A stretch of DNA of 64,000 bases from positions 1 through 64,000 of the forward strand of contig NZ_JACYHB010000012.1 of NCBI RefSeq assembly GCF_014837295.1, written 5' to 3'. The stretch comes from Cellulosimicrobium arenosum. Its GTDB lineage: Bacteria; Actinomycetota; Actinomycetes; Actinomycetales; Cellulomonadaceae. The position numbers and the translations under genes were made by a program. The notes under the pieces were generated by a model that saw only the letters and a list, made by a program, of their open reading frames with translations, searched no databases and had not been told where the DNA came from. Shown in pieces: positions 27,230-38,468 of this stretch; position 1 is the first letter of the stretch; the number at the start of each line of letters is the position of its first letter.

Positions 27230-28170
27230 TGCAGCTCGGCGCCGACCACGTGCAGGTGCGGGTACCCGCGACCAGCGCGAACCTGGGGCCGGGCTTCGAC
27301 GCGCTCGGGATCGCCCTGGCCTCCTACGACGTGCTCGACGTCCGGGCGCTCGCGAGCGACGAGGTCGTGGTCGACGTCGAGGGCGAGGGCGCCGCGGACG
27401 TGCCCCGGGACGAGACGCACCTGGTCGTGCGGGCGCTGCGGGCGGCGCTCGAGGTGGCGGGCGCCCCTCAGACCGGGCTGCACCTGTCCTGCGTCAACCG
27501 GATCCCGCACGGGCGGGGACTGGGCTCCTCGGCGGCAGCGGTGGTCGCCGGGATCGTGGCCGCGCGCGCTCTCGTGGCGGACCCGTCCGTGCTCGACGAC
27601 GACGCGACGCTGCGGCTCGCGAGCAACCTGGAAGGACATCCCGACAACGCGGCGCCGGCCATCCTGGGCGGCGCGACGGTCGCGTGGGGTGCGGGTGGTG
27701 CCGGCGCCCGGGCCGTCCGCCTCGAGCTCCACCCGGACCTGTGCCTGACCGCGCTCGTGCCGTCGGCCCGGCTCGCCACGAGCCACGCGCGCGGCGTCCT
27801 GCCCGACCGCGTCCCGCACGCCGACGCGGCGTTCAACGCCGGACGCTCCGCGCTCCTCGTCGAGGCGCTCTCACGCCGCCCCGATCTCCTCCTCGACGCC
27901 ACCGAGGACCGGCTGCACCAGGGCTACCGCTCGGACGTCATGCCCACGACGTACGAGCTCGTGCAGTCGCTGCGCGCCGAGGGCGTCGCGGCGACGGTCT
28001 CGGGGGCCGGACCCACGGTGCTCGTCCTGTGCGAGGCCGCGGACGCGGATCGGGTCCGTGCTGCGGCCGGTGCGCTGGTCGGCGGGATCTCGGACTGGGC
28101 CGTCCACCCGATGGCCGTCGACGAGCACGGGGTGACCGCACGGCGGGTCCAGGAAGGCTCCTCGCGGTGA
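27229..28170 (+). CDS. thrB: homoserine kinase
   Basis: 313-aa GHMP-family kinase that phosphorylates homoserine. The N-terminal VRVPATSANLGPGFDALGIAL motif, the ATP-binding PHGRGLGSSAAAVVAG loop (about 88-104), and the C-terminal VSGAGPTVLVL motif are typical. The ATG shares its first base with the thrC stop (TGATG), so translation is coupled. Confidence 0.96.
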   Translation: MQLGADHVQVRVPATSANLGPGFDALGIALASYDVLDVRALASDEVVVDVEGEGAADVPRDETHLVVRALRAALEVAGAPQTGLHLSCVNRIPHGRGLGSSAAAVVAGIVAARALVADPSVLDDDATLRLASNLEGHPDNAAPAILGGATVAWGAGGAGARAVRLELHPDLCLTALVPSARLATSHARGVLPDRVPHADAAFNAGRSALLVEALSRRPDLLLDATEDRLHQGYRSDVMPTTYELVQSLRAEGVAATVSGAGPTVLVLCEAADADRVRAAAGALVGGISDWAVHPMAVDEHGVTARRVQEGSSR

Positions 28171-28176
28171 TAGAGT

Positions 28177-28444
28177 GCGGTAAGCCTTCGATCCAACTCC
28201 TCTCACGCGGTACCGCTCGCGTGTCGCCAGCTGTTCGCCCGGTTCCTTCCGGGCTGTTCACCCCGGCGCACGTCGCGTCCGGTGCGGGGACTCCTTGCGA
28301 GAAGGCCAATCCAGCCCACGTCAGCTGACGTCGTCGTACCACCGGCGTGGGGCTGATCTACGTGCCGGCCGTCACGCGCCGGTCGTCGACCACCCGCGGT
28401 CCACCCTCTGAGAGGTGGGCGCAGACGAGGGGGAAGGGTCCTTC
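28177..28444 (+). promoter_or_regulatory. long structured leader of rho
   Basis: This 270-bp stretch between thrB and rho holds no gene. It contains a hairpin GCCCGG-TTCCTT-CCGGGC (28237-28254) flanked by two TGTTC repeats, and the perfect 14-bp palindrome ACGTCAGCTGACGT (28318-28331). A -10-like TAGAGT (28171-28176) overlaps the thrB end. rho genes are often autoregulated through long leaders, so this is a plausible control region. Confidence 0.45.
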
Positions 28445-30613
28445 GTGACAGACACCATCAACACCGCCACGGGCAGCGCGTCCGGCCAGGACGCAGCCGG
28501 CGGCACCGCCCGGAACGGCGCGCTCTCGAGCCTGCGCCTCCCCGAGCTCCAGGCGCTCGCGTCGCAGCTCGGTGTGAAGGGCACCTCCAAGATGCGCAAG
28601 AGCGACCTCGTGGACGTCATCCGGGGCAGGACCGGTGAGCAGGCCGCCCCGGCACGCCCGGCCGGCGACGCGGACGGCGCGCGGCTCGAGAAGCCGAGCC
28701 GTGCCCGGAGCCGGCGCGCGGACCGACCGGCGAGCAACGCGAGCGAGCCGGTGCGTGAGCACGCCCCGGCAGCGGCGAGCGAGCAGCGCGGGACGACGCC
28801 CGTCCTCGACCTCCCGGCACGTGCCGACGACGCGCGCGGCGAGGGCCGCGAGTCGAACGGCCGCTCCGAGGAGCGCGGTGACCAGCAGCACCATGACCAG
28901 CAGGGTCGTGACCAGCAGGGTCGTGACCAGCAGGGCCGTGACCAGCAGAAGCGTGGGCAGCGGGACTCCCGTGCCGAGGCCGCCGCTGCGGTCGCCGAGG
29001 CGCTCGGTGGGCAGGGGGCCCGGCGTGAGGGGGACACGACGTCCTACGAGTCGTCCGGGGACCGGGCCGCGCGTGCCGCGGCGGCCGTCGGCCAGGTGTC
29101 GGGGGACAAGGGTTCGCGGCGCGGGGAGCGTACCGACGCAGCAGCGGCGGACGACCGCTCCGACAGGGGCGGCCGGGGCCAGCAGCGCCAGGGCGACCAG
29201 GGCCAGCGCGCGGACCGCGAGGACCGGCAGGGCTCGGACCGCCAGGACCGGCAGGGCGGGGACCGCCAGGACCGCCAGGGTCAGAGCGGGCAGGGTGGCG
29301 CGAGCGACCGCGACGAGGAGCGCGGCGGCCGTCGCCGCCGTGGTCGCGATCGCGGGCGGGACCGCAAGCGGGGCCGCACCACGGGTCGGCAGGGTCCGGA
29401 CGTCGCGAGCCTCGACGAGATCGAGCTGAACGACGACGACGTGCTGCTGCCCGTCGCCGGAATCCTCGACATCCTGGACAACTACGCCTTCGTCCGGACG
29501 AGCGGGTACCTCCCCGGCCCGAACGACGTCTACGTCTCGCTCGGCCAGGTCAAGAAGTCCGGTCTGCGACGCGGCGACGCGATCACCGGCGCGGTGCGGC
29601 AGTCGCGGGACGGCGACAACGGCGGCAGCAGCCAGCGGCAGAAGTTCAACGCGCTGGTCCGGCTCGACACCGTCAACGGGATGGCACCGGACGCGGCAGG
29701 TCGACGCGCGGACTTCACCAAGCTCACCCCGCTGTACCCGCAGGAGCGGCTGCGCCTCGAGAACGAGGAGGCGACGCGTCTCACGCCGCGCGTGATCGAC
29801 ATCGTCGCGCCGATCGGCAAGGGCCAGCGCGGTCTCATCGTCGCGCCCCCGAAGGCCGGCAAGACGATCATCATGCAGCAGATCGCGAACGCGATCACGA
29901 CCAACAACCCTGAGGTCCACCTCATGGTCGTCCTGGTCGACGAGCGGCCCGAAGAGGTCACCGACATGGAGCGGACGGTCAAGGGCGAGGTCATCGCCTC
30001 GACGTTCGACCGCCCCGCGTCGGACCACACGATCGTGGCAGAGCTCGCGATCGAGCGGGCGAAGCGCCTCGTCGAGCTGGGGCAGGACGTCGTCGTGCTC
30101 CTCGACTCGCTCACGCGGCTCTCCCGCGCGTACAACCTCGCGGCGCCCGCGTCGGGCCGCATCCTCTCCGGCGGTGTGGACGCCTCGGCGCTCTACCCGC
30201 CGAAGCGGTTCTTCGGTGCCGCGCGCAACATCGAGAACGGCGGCTCGCTCACCATCCTCGCGTCCGCGCTCGTGGAGACCGGGTCCAAGATGGACGAGGT
30301 CATCTTCGAGGAGTTCAAGGGCACCGGGAACATGGAGCTCCGCCTGTCGCGCAACCTCGCCGACAAGCGCATCTTCCCGGCGGTGGACGTCAACGCGTCC
30401 GGTACCCGCCGCGAGGAGGTGCTGCTCTCCCAGGACGAGCTGCGCATCGTCTACAAGCTGCGTCGGGTCATGGGCGCGCTCGACCAGCAGCAGGCGATCG
30501 AGCTGCTGCTCGGCAAGCTCAAGGACACGAAGTCGAACGCGGAGTTCCTGCTGCAGGTCCAGAAGACCACGCCGGCGAGCTTCGCGGACGAGAACGCGGG
30601 TCGCACGATCTGA
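28445..30613 (+). CDS. rho: transcription termination factor Rho with long N-terminal insertion
   Basis: 722-aa hexameric RNA-dependent ATPase/translocase. An N-terminal helical Rho_N domain (about 17-60; [35 protein letters not shown]) is followed by a roughly 250-residue Arg/Asp/Gln/Gly-rich, disordered insertion (about 65-320), typical of actinobacterial Rho and expected to bind RNA. Then follow the RNA-binding CSD ([29 protein letters not shown]) and the ATPase core with Walker A PPKAGKT near 468, Walker [12 protein letters not shown] and the Q/R-loop segments. The insertion contains near-perfect DNA tandem repeats. GTG start with an AAGGG-type SD. Confidence 0.97.
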   Translation: MTDTINTATGSASGQDAAGGTARNGALSSLRLPELQALASQLGVKGTSKMRKSDLVDVIRGRTGEQAAPARPAGDADGARLEKPSRARSRRADRPASNASEPVREHAPAAASEQRGTTPVLDLPARADDARGEGRESNGRSEERGDQQHHDQQGRDQQGRDQQGRDQQKRGQRDSRAEAAAAVAEALGGQGARREGDTTSYESSGDRAARAAAAVGQVSGDKGSRRGERTDAAAADDRSDRGGRGQQRQGDQGQRADREDRQGSDRQDRQGGDRQDRQGQSGQGGASDRDEERGGRRRRGRDRGRDRKRGRTTGRQGPDVASLDEIELNDDDVLLPVAGILDILDNYAFVRTSGYLPGPNDVYVSLGQVKKSGLRRGDAITGAVRQSRDGDNGGSSQRQKFNALVRLDTVNGMAPDAAGRRADFTKLTPLYPQERLRLENEEATRLTPRVIDIVAPIGKGQRGLIVAPPKAGKTIIMQQIANAITTNNPEVHLMVVLVDERPEEVTDMERTVKGEVIASTFDRPASDHTIVAELAIERAKRLVELGQDVVVLLDSLTRLSRAYNLAAPASGRILSGGVDASALYPPKRFFGAARNIENGGSLTILASALVETGSKMDEVIFEEFKGTGNMELRLSRNLADKRIFPAVDVNASGTRREEVLLSQDELRIVYKLRRVMGALDQQQAIELLLGKLKDTKSNAEFLLQVQKTTPASFADENAGRTI
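28883..28949 (+). repeat. 15-bp tandem repeats within rho
   Basis: A 15-bp unit (gaccagcagggtcgt and variants) is repeated four times, encoding DQQGR-type pentapeptides. A second related array, coding for DRQ/DRQG repeats, lies at about 29217-29290. Both keep the frame when units are gained or lost. Confidence 0.75.
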
Positions 30614-30624
30614 GGCGGCTCCGG

Positions 30625-30656
30625 CCCGGGGTGCGGGATGATTTCGGCACCCCGGG
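30625..30656 (+). terminator. hairpin downstream of rho
   Basis: Perfect 10-bp arms CCCGGGGTGC (30625-30634) and GCACCCCGGG (30647-30656) with a 12-nt loop, 11 bp after the rho stop. It probably separates rho from rpmE, which then needs its own promoter between 30657 and 30764. Confidence 0.65.
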
Positions 30657-30764
30657 GCGTTCTGGCACAATGTTCGTCGGTCTGCGCTCACGCAGGCCCG
30701 TCTGCGGTTCACAGGCCCGGGGTCTCCCGGCCTGACCCGGAGACATCACATCCAAGGAGACACC

Positions 30765-30983
30765 GTGAAGTCTGGTATCCACCCCGAGTACGTCACCACC
30801 GAGGTGACGTGCACCTGTGGGAGCACCTTCGTGACGCGCAGCACCGAGACGTCGGGCAAGATCAGCTCCGACGTGTGCAGCGCGTGCCACCCGTTCTACA
30901 CGGGCAAGCAGAAGATCCTCGACACCGGTGGCCGCGTGGCCCGCTTCCAGGCGCGCTACGGCAAGAAGGACGCCGGCAAGTAG
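30765..30983 (+). CDS. rpmE: 50S ribosomal protein L31, zinc-binding (C+) form
   Basis: 72-aa ribosomal protein of the large subunit. It keeps all four zinc-ligand cysteines: C16 and C18 (TCTCGS) and C38 and C41 ([13 protein letters not shown]). In many actinobacteria a Zur-controlled C-minus paralogue replaces this form under zinc starvation; none is in this window. SD AAGGAG lies 7 bp before the GTG start. Confidence 0.96.
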   Translation: MKSGIHPEYVTTEVTCTCGSTFVTRSTETSGKISSDVCSACHPFYTGKQKILDTGGRVARFQARYGKKDAGK

Positions 30984-30992
30984 CACCACCGC

Positions 30993-31057
30993 AGCGCCGG
31001 TGGTCCGAGCCCGACAACCTCTCCAGGGGCAGTCGACGAGCTCGGACCACCGGCGCT
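30993..31057 (+). terminator. long perfect inverted repeat between rpmE and prfA
   Basis: Arms AGCGCCGGTGGTCCGAGC (30993-31010) and GCTCGGACCACCGGCGCT (31040-31057) are a perfect 18-bp match around a 29-nt spacer, 9 bp after the rpmE stop. It is a likely terminator for rpmE. The large loop is unusual and the structure may also act as a processing site. Confidence 0.65.
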
Positions 31058-31107
31058 GTCGCGTTCACGCCCGCTTCGCCCCGTCCCGCCGAGCCCAGGA
31101 GCCTCCC

Positions 31108-32211
31108 GTGACCGACCAGGTGACCGACCCGTTCGCCGCCGCGCGATCGCTGCTGGGCGAGCACGCCGAGATCGAGGCGCAGCTCGCCGACCCCGCGATC
31201 CACGCCGACGCCGGCCGGGCCCGCACCCTCGGTCGGCGGTACGCCGAGCTCAACCAGGTCGTGCGTGCCTACCGGTCGTGGAGCGAGGCGACCGACGACG
31301 CGCACGCGGCGGAGGAGCTGGCCCTCGAGGACGAGGCGTTCGCGGCCGAGCTCCCGGCGCTGCGTGCGACGGCGGCCGAGGCGACCGAGCGGCTGCGGCG
31401 GGTCCTCGTCCCGCGCGACCCCGACGACGGCCGTGACGTCATCCTCGAGATCAAGGCGGGGGAGGGCGGCGAGGAGTCGGCGCTGTTCGCGGCCGACCTC
31501 CTGAGGATGTACCTGCGCTACGCCGAGCGGCGCGGCTGGAAGACCGAGGTCATCGAGGCCACCGAGTCCGACCTCGGCGGGTACAAGGACGTCCAGGTCG
31601 CGGTGAAGAACCGGTCGACCCCGACAGCGCCCGAGCAGGGCGTCTGGGCGAACCTCAAGTACGAGGGCGGCGTGCACCGCGTGCAGCGCGTGCCGGTGAC
31701 CGAGTCGCAGGGGCGCATCCACACGTCCGCGGCGGGCGTGCTCGTCTTCCCCGAGGTCGAGGACCCCGGCGAGGTCGAGATCGAGCAGAACGACCTGCGG
31801 ATCGACGTCTACCGGTCGTCCGGGCCGGGCGGGCAGTCGGTGAACACGACCGACTCGGCCGTGCGCATCACGCACGTGCCGACCGGCATCGTCGTGTCGA
31901 TGCAGAACGAGAAGTCCCAGCTGCAGAACCGCGAGCAGGCGATGCGCGTGCTGCGCGCCCGTCTCCTCGCGGCGCAGCAGGAGGAGGCGGCGGCCGCCGC
32001 GGCGGACGTGCGCCGCTCGCAGGTGCGTACCGTCGACCGCTCCGAGCGCATCCGGACCTACAACTTCCCCGAGAACCGGATCGCCGACCACCGCACCGGG
32101 TACAAGGCCTACAACCTCGACCAGGTGCTCGCGGGCGACCTCGACCCCGTGGTGCGGTCGGCGATCGACGCCGACGAGGCCGCACGGCTCGCCGCGGCCG
32201 GCGATGCCTGA
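31108..32211 (+). CDS. prfA: peptide chain release factor 1
   Basis: 367-aa class I release factor recognising UAA and UAG. The peptidyl-hydrolysis motif GGQ is in [20 protein letters not shown], and the stop-codon tripeptide PVT is in [18 protein letters not shown], which identifies RF1 rather than RF2. AGGAG sits 7 bp before the GTG start. The stop overlaps prmC by 8 bp, so the substrate and its methyltransferase are co-produced. Confidence 0.97.
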   Translation: MTDQVTDPFAAARSLLGEHAEIEAQLADPAIHADAGRARTLGRRYAELNQVVRAYRSWSEATDDAHAAEELALEDEAFAAELPALRATAAEATERLRRVLVPRDPDDGRDVILEIKAGEGGEESALFAADLLRMYLRYAERRGWKTEVIEATESDLGGYKDVQVAVKNRSTPTAPEQGVWANLKYEGGVHRVQRVPVTESQGRIHTSAAGVLVFPEVEDPGEVEIEQNDLRIDVYRSSGPGGQSVNTTDSAVRITHVPTGIVVSMQNEKSQLQNREQAMRVLRARLLAAQQEEAAAAAADVRRSQVRTVDRSERIRTYNFPENRIADHRTGYKAYNLDQVLAGDLDPVVRSAIDADEAARLAAAGDA

Positions 32212-33157
32212 CACCCGACCCTCGGCGCGACTGCGTCGGGCCACGGACACGCTCGCAGGGTCGGGCGTCCCGTCGCCGCGTGCCGACGCCGAGCTCCTGC
32301 TGGCGCACGCCCTCGGTGTCTCCCGGGGCGAGGTCCGCCGGCTCACGGTCCTCGACCGCGACCTGCCCGACGCCGTCGTCCCCCGCTTCGAGGAGCTCGT
32401 GACCCGGCGCGCGGCGCGCGTCCCGCTCCAGCACCTCACGGGTACGGCGCCGTTCCGGCACCTCGAGATCGCGGTCGGGGCGGGGGTGTTCGTGCCGCGG
32501 CCCGAGACGGAGCAGGTCGCGCAGGTCGCGATCGACGCGGCGCGCGCGGCCGTCCAGGGCACGGGCAGCGCGACCGTGGTCGACCTGTGCACGGGGTCGG
32601 GTGCGATCGCGCTCGCGGTCGCGACCGAGGTCCCCGGCGCGGTGGTGCACGCCGTCGAGCTCGACGCCCGGGCGCACCGTTGGGCCGAGCGCAACGTCGC
32701 CGGCGTCCGGGCGGAGCAGGGCGTCGTCGTGCACCTCGTCCGCGGGGACGCGCGCTCGGCGCTGCCCGATCTGGACGGGCGGTGCGACGTCGTGGTCAGC
32801 AACCCCCCGTACGTCCCGCCGGGCGCGGTGCCGCGCGACCCGGAGGTCGCGGACCACGACCCCGCCGTCGCGCTGTACGGGCTCGGTCCCGACGGGCTCG
32901 AGGTCCCGCGCGGCGTGACCCGCGCGGCCGCGCGGCTCCTGCGGGCCGGGGGCCTGTACGTGATGGAGCATGCGGAGGTCCAGGCGTCCGGCGCGCGCGA
33001 CATGGTCGTCGCGACCGGTGGGTTCGAGGACGTGCGTACCGAGCAGGACCTCACCGGCCGTGACCGCATGGTGGTGGCGACGCGTGGGCCGCGCGACGAC
33101 GCCGGGCACGCCGACCTCCCCGAGGGCGCCGGCCGTCGTGAAAGACTGGCGCCGTGA
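32204..33157 (+). CDS. prmC: release-factor glutamine methyltransferase
   Basis: 317-aa SAM-dependent enzyme that methylates the Gln of the GGQ loop of release factors. N-terminal helical domain (about 1-85), SAM-binding [16 protein letters not shown], and the catalytic NPPY in VVSNPPYVP. The C-terminus carries a slightly longer Arg/Gly-rich tail than usual. It overlaps prfA upstream and tsaC downstream (GTGA). Confidence 0.95.
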   Translation: MPDTRPSARLRRATDTLAGSGVPSPRADAELLLAHALGVSRGEVRRLTVLDRDLPDAVVPRFEELVTRRAARVPLQHLTGTAPFRHLEIAVGAGVFVPRPETEQVAQVAIDAARAAVQGTGSATVVDLCTGSGAIALAVATEVPGAVVHAVELDARAHRWAERNVAGVRAEQGVVVHLVRGDARSALPDLDGRCDVVVSNPPYVPPGAVPRDPEVADHDPAVALYGLGPDGLEVPRGVTRAAARLLRAGGLYVMEHAEVQASGARDMVVATGGFEDVRTEQDLTGRDRMVVATRGPRDDAGHADLPEGAGRRERLAP

Positions 33158-33867
33158 GTTCCGTGCACCCGGTCACCGACCCCGCGACGTGGGGCCCTGC
33201 GATCGACGAGGCGGTCAACGTGGTCTCCCGCGGCGGCCTGCTCGTCCTGCCCACCGACACCGTCTACGGGATCGGCGCCGACGCGTTCGACGCCGACGCC
33301 GTGGCGGCCCTGCTGGCGGCCAAGGGGCGCGGGCGCCAGATGCCGCCGCCCGTGCTCGTCCCGGACGTCCGCACCCTCGACGGCCTCGCCACCGACGTGC
33401 CCGACGCCGCGCGCCTGCTCGTCGAGAGGTTCTGGCCCGGCGGGTTCACCCTCATCCTCACCGCCCAGCCGTCGCTCGCCTGGGACCTCGGCGACACGAA
33501 CGGGACCGTGGCGCTGCGCATGCCCGACCACGACGCCGCGCTCGCCCTCCTGCGCCGCACCGGCCCGCTCGCGGTGTCGTCGGCCAACGCGACGGGCAGC
33601 CCGGCGGCGCTCGACGTCGCGGAGGCCCGCGCCCAGCTCGGCGAGAAGGTCGCCGTCTACCTCGACGGCGGTACCGCACCCGGTGGCGTCGCCTCGACCA
33701 TCGTCGACGCCACGTCGTCCGTGCTGCGCGTCGTGCGCGCCGGTGCCGTCTCCCTCGAGGAGCTGAACGACGTCGTGCCCGTCCTGGGTCCCGACCGCGA
33801 CCCGAACCGCGGCTCCGAGCCGGCGCCCCGTAGCGCCGACGACCCCGCGGGGGCGAGCGGCGGGTGA
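33154..33867 (+). CDS. tsaC: L-threonylcarbamoyladenylate synthase
   Basis: 237-aa YrdC/Sua5-fold enzyme that makes threonylcarbamoyl-AMP from threonine, bicarbonate and ATP for the t6A37 modification of ANN-decoding tRNAs. Motifs: GGLLVLPTDTVYGIGADAF, FWPGGFTLIL, VALRMPDHD and PLAVSSANATGSPA. It has a short C-terminal extension but no full Sua5 domain. GTG start overlaps prmC, and the stop overlaps the following transferase gene (GTGA). Confidence 0.94.
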   Translation: MSSVHPVTDPATWGPAIDEAVNVVSRGGLLVLPTDTVYGIGADAFDADAVAALLAAKGRGRQMPPPVLVPDVRTLDGLATDVPDAARLLVERFWPGGFTLILTAQPSLAWDLGDTNGTVALRMPDHDAALALLRRTGPLAVSSANATGSPAALDVAEARAQLGEKVAVYLDGGTAPGGVASTIVDATSSVLRVVRAGAVSLEELNDVVPVLGPDRDPNRGSEPAPRSADDPAGASGG

Positions 33868-35114
33868 GGGTCTATCTGCTCGTGATGCTCGTCGCCGCGG
33901 TGGTGACGTTCCTCACGACACCGTTCGCGCGGTGGGTCGCGCTGCGGACGGGCGCGATCACGGCCGTGCGCGCCCGCGACGTGCACTCGGTCCCGACGCC
34001 GCGCCTCGGGGGGCTCGCCATGCTCCTGGGCCTCGTGGTGGGGATCGTGTTCGCGTCGCAGATGCCGTTCCTGCGCGGAGTCTTCGTGCGCGACGTCGCG
34101 GGCGAGCTCGTCGCCGACCCGCGCACCTGGGGGATCGTGGGCGCCGCGGCCGTGGTGTGCCTGCTGGGCATGGCCGACGACATCTGGGACCTGGACTGGA
34201 TGACGAAGCTCGCGGGGCAGGTGCTCGCCGCCGGGCTCATGGCGACGCAGGGGGTCGTGCTCTTCACGCTCCCGGTCGGCGGGACGCTGATCTGGTCCTC
34301 CCGGCTCCAGCTCGTCGCCACGATCCTCGTGGTGGTGGTCGCGATGAACGCCGTGAACTTCGTCGACGGGCTCGACGGTCTGGCCGCCGGGCTCGTGGCG
34401 ATCGGGGGCACCGCGTTCTTCGTGTACACGTACGTGCTCACGCGACAGGCGGGCGGGGACGACTACGCGAGCCTCGCGACGCTGGTCATGGCCTGTCTCG
34501 TCGGGATCTGCGTCGGCTTCCTCCCGCACAACTTCCACCCGGCGCGCATCTTCATGGGTGACTCGGGGTCGATGGTCCTGGGTCTTGTCATGTCCGCCGC
34601 CGCGATCGTCGTGACGGGGAGCATCAGCCCGCGCGACCTCTCCGGCGCACAGCAGCTCCCGGCGGTCATCCCGATCCTCCTGCCGCTCGCGGTGATCCTG
34701 CTCCCTCTGCTCGACATGGGGATGGCCGTGGTGCGGCGCGTGCTGGCGGGCAGGTCGCCGTTCCACCCGGACCGCATGCACCTGCACCACCGGATGCTCG
34801 CGATCGGGCACTCGCACCGTCGCGCGGTGCTCATCCTGTACGTCTGGACCGCGGTCTTCGCGTTCGGCGCCGTGGCCCTGGTCGCGTGGAGCTGGCGCGC
34901 CGTCGCCGTCGGTCTCCTGGTCGCCGTGGTGATCGCCCTGCTGCTGACGCTCGGCCCGCTGCGGACCCGGGGCCGGTTCCTCGACGACCAGGAGCCCGTG
35001 TCCTCGTCGGCGACCGGCACGCGGGGTCTCGCGTCACCTCCGGCCCCCACGTCACCCCCGTCCTCGCGCTCGACGACCTCGAGCGCGCCCACCGTCCCCT
35101 CGAAGGAAGCCTGA
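33864..35114 (+). CDS. wecA: undecaprenyl-phosphate sugar-1-phosphate transferase (WecA/MraY family)
   Basis: 416-aa polytopic membrane enzyme that loads a HexNAc-1-phosphate, probably GlcNAc-1-P, onto undecaprenyl phosphate to begin a wall polysaccharide or teichoic-type linkage unit. About ten helices; signatures are LGGLAMLLGLV, the metal-binding MADDIWDLDWMTK, NAVNFVDGLDGLAAGL, FMGDSGSMVLG and the HPDRMHLHHRM loop of the WecA subgroup. A low-complexity Ser/Pro/Thr tail follows the last helix. It sits between tsaC and the ATP-synthase genes, the order common in actinobacteria. Confidence 0.93.
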   Translation: MRVYLLVMLVAAVVTFLTTPFARWVALRTGAITAVRARDVHSVPTPRLGGLAMLLGLVVGIVFASQMPFLRGVFVRDVAGELVADPRTWGIVGAAAVVCLLGMADDIWDLDWMTKLAGQVLAAGLMATQGVVLFTLPVGGTLIWSSRLQLVATILVVVVAMNAVNFVDGLDGLAAGLVAIGGTAFFVYTYVLTRQAGGDDYASLATLVMACLVGICVGFLPHNFHPARIFMGDSGSMVLGLVMSAAAIVVTGSISPRDLSGAQQLPAVIPILLPLAVILLPLLDMGMAVVRRVLAGRSPFHPDRMHLHHRMLAIGHSHRRAVLILYVWTAVFAFGAVALVAWSWRAVAVGLLVAVVIALLLTLGPLRTRGRFLDDQEPVSSSATGTRGLASPPAPTSPPSSRSTTSSAPTVPSKEA

Positions 35115-35115
35115 G

Positions 35116-35649
35116 ATGTCCTCCACGTCACCCGAGCCGCACCCCGGACGGGAACCAGCGGTGCCCGACGAGACCGCAGCCCGGGAGGGGGCCGCAGGGC
35201 CGGCCGGGCAGGCAGGGCAGGCAGGGCCGACGCCCGTGCCGTCGGGTCATGCCGTGCGGTCGGTCCTGCGCACCGCGCTGCGCGACATGCTCCTGCTGCT
35301 CGGGTCGCTCGCCGTCCTCGGCGTCGTGGTCGGCGCGCTGGTCTCCGGCTCGGCGGGCGTGTGGGGCGCGCTCCTCGGGGTCGGGGTGGCGCTGCTGTTC
35401 TCCGGGACGACGGTCCTGACGGTCCTGCTCACCGTGGACTCGACCCCGGCCACGACGGCGGCCGTCGTCATGGGCAGCTGGCTGGTGAAGATGGTCGTGC
35501 TGATCGTGGTGCTGGTCGTGCTGCGGGGTCAGGACTTCTACGACCGGTGGGTCTTCGCGGCGGTGCTGCTCGTGGGCGTCGTGGGCTCCGCGGTGCTCGA
35601 CTACCGGGCCGTCGCCAAGGGGAGAATCCCTTACGTGGAGCCTCGTTGA
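35116..35649 (+). CDS. AtpI-like small membrane protein
   Basis: 177-aa protein with a Pro/Gly/Ala-rich N-terminus (about 1-45, including AGQAGQAG) and four predicted helices (about 58-172). It occupies the atpI position before atpB. AtpI-type proteins help assemble the c-ring or support Mg2+ import; sequence conservation is weak, so the assignment rests largely on topology and place. It starts 1 bp after the preceding stop. Confidence 0.75.
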   Translation: MSSTSPEPHPGREPAVPDETAAREGAAGPAGQAGQAGPTPVPSGHAVRSVLRTALRDMLLLLGSLAVLGVVVGALVSGSAGVWGALLGVGVALLFSGTTVLTVLLTVDSTPATTAAVVMGSWLVKMVVLIVVLVVLRGQDFYDRWVFAAVLLVGVVGSAVLDYRAVAKGRIPYVEPR

Positions 35650-35699
35650 CGGTTGCCCGGGGCGCATGAGCAAAATGTCACAAGCGCTCGCAACGGGAC

Positions 35700-37559
<1,860 letters not shown>

Positions 37560-37560
<1 letters not shown>

Positions 37561-38375
37561 TGCGCGGGACGAGCGGGACGTCGCAGACGCAGGCGCAGGA
37601 GCGGTTCGAGCCGGTCCTGCGCTCGGCGGGCGCGGACGCGCTCGCGCTCGGTGAGCAGCTCTTCGCCGTCGCCGCCGCGCTCGACGCCTCGACCCCCCTG
37701 CGGCGCTCGCTCTCGGACCCGGCACGTTCGGGCGAGGACAAGGCCGCGCTCGTCGCGGGCGTGCTGGGCAACGGGTTCGACGGTCGTGTGGTCGACCTCG
37801 TCTCGGGCCTGGTGCGGTCGCGGTGGTCGAGCGACCGCGACCTTGCCGACGCCGTCGAGCGGCTCGGCCTGGACGCGGTGCTCGCCTCCGCCCAGTCGCG
37901 CGACGCCCTCGAGACCGTCGAGGACGAGCTGTTCCGGCTCTCGCAGGCCCTCGTGGGCCAGCGTGACGCGCGGCAGCTGCTCTCGGACACCTCGGTGGAC
38001 CCGGAGCGACGCGCATCCTTCGTGCGCGGGCTGGTGGCCGGCAAGGTCGACCAGGCCACGCAGGTCCTCGTCGAGCACGCGGCACGTGCGCTGCGTGGAC
38101 GCCGCTTCGTCCAGACGCTCGGTCGCGTCGGTGACCTCGCCGCCGAGCGTCGCAACCGTCTCGTCGCCGCGGTCACCGCGGCGGATGTCCTGACACAGGC
38201 ACAGCTCGCCCGCCTCGGCGGCCTGCTGGAGCGCGCGTACGGCCGTGCCGTGCAGCTCAACGTCTCGGTGGACCCCGCCGTGCTCGGTGGCCTGCGCATC
38301 CAGGTCGGTGCCGACGTCGTGGACTCGACCGTGCTGTCCCGGCTCGCCGACGCCCGTCGTCGGCTGGTCAGCTGA
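37560..38375 (+). CDS. atpH: ATP synthase F1 subunit delta
   Basis: 271-aa stalk-cap subunit linking b to alpha. The C-terminal signature (VVAAVTAADVLTQAQLARLGGLLERAYGR, VDPAVLGGLRIQVGADVVDSTVLSRL) is diagnostic. It is longer than the roughly 180-residue E. coli delta, as usual in actinobacteria, but without the b-like fusion of mycobacteria because a separate b subunit is encoded. ATG shares a base with the atpF stop (TGATG). Confidence 0.94.
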
Positions 38376-38468
38376 TCCGATCCGACCGCCCTGCCGGCCC
38401 CTGGCCGCACACCAACGAACGTTCGACCGACACCGCCGACGCGGTGCGGCCACGACAGGAGAAGAGCA

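Noticed and set aside
28883-29290. CRISPR-like array
   Set aside because: The repeats are in frame inside rho, encode DQQGR/DRQG peptides and have no unique spacers.
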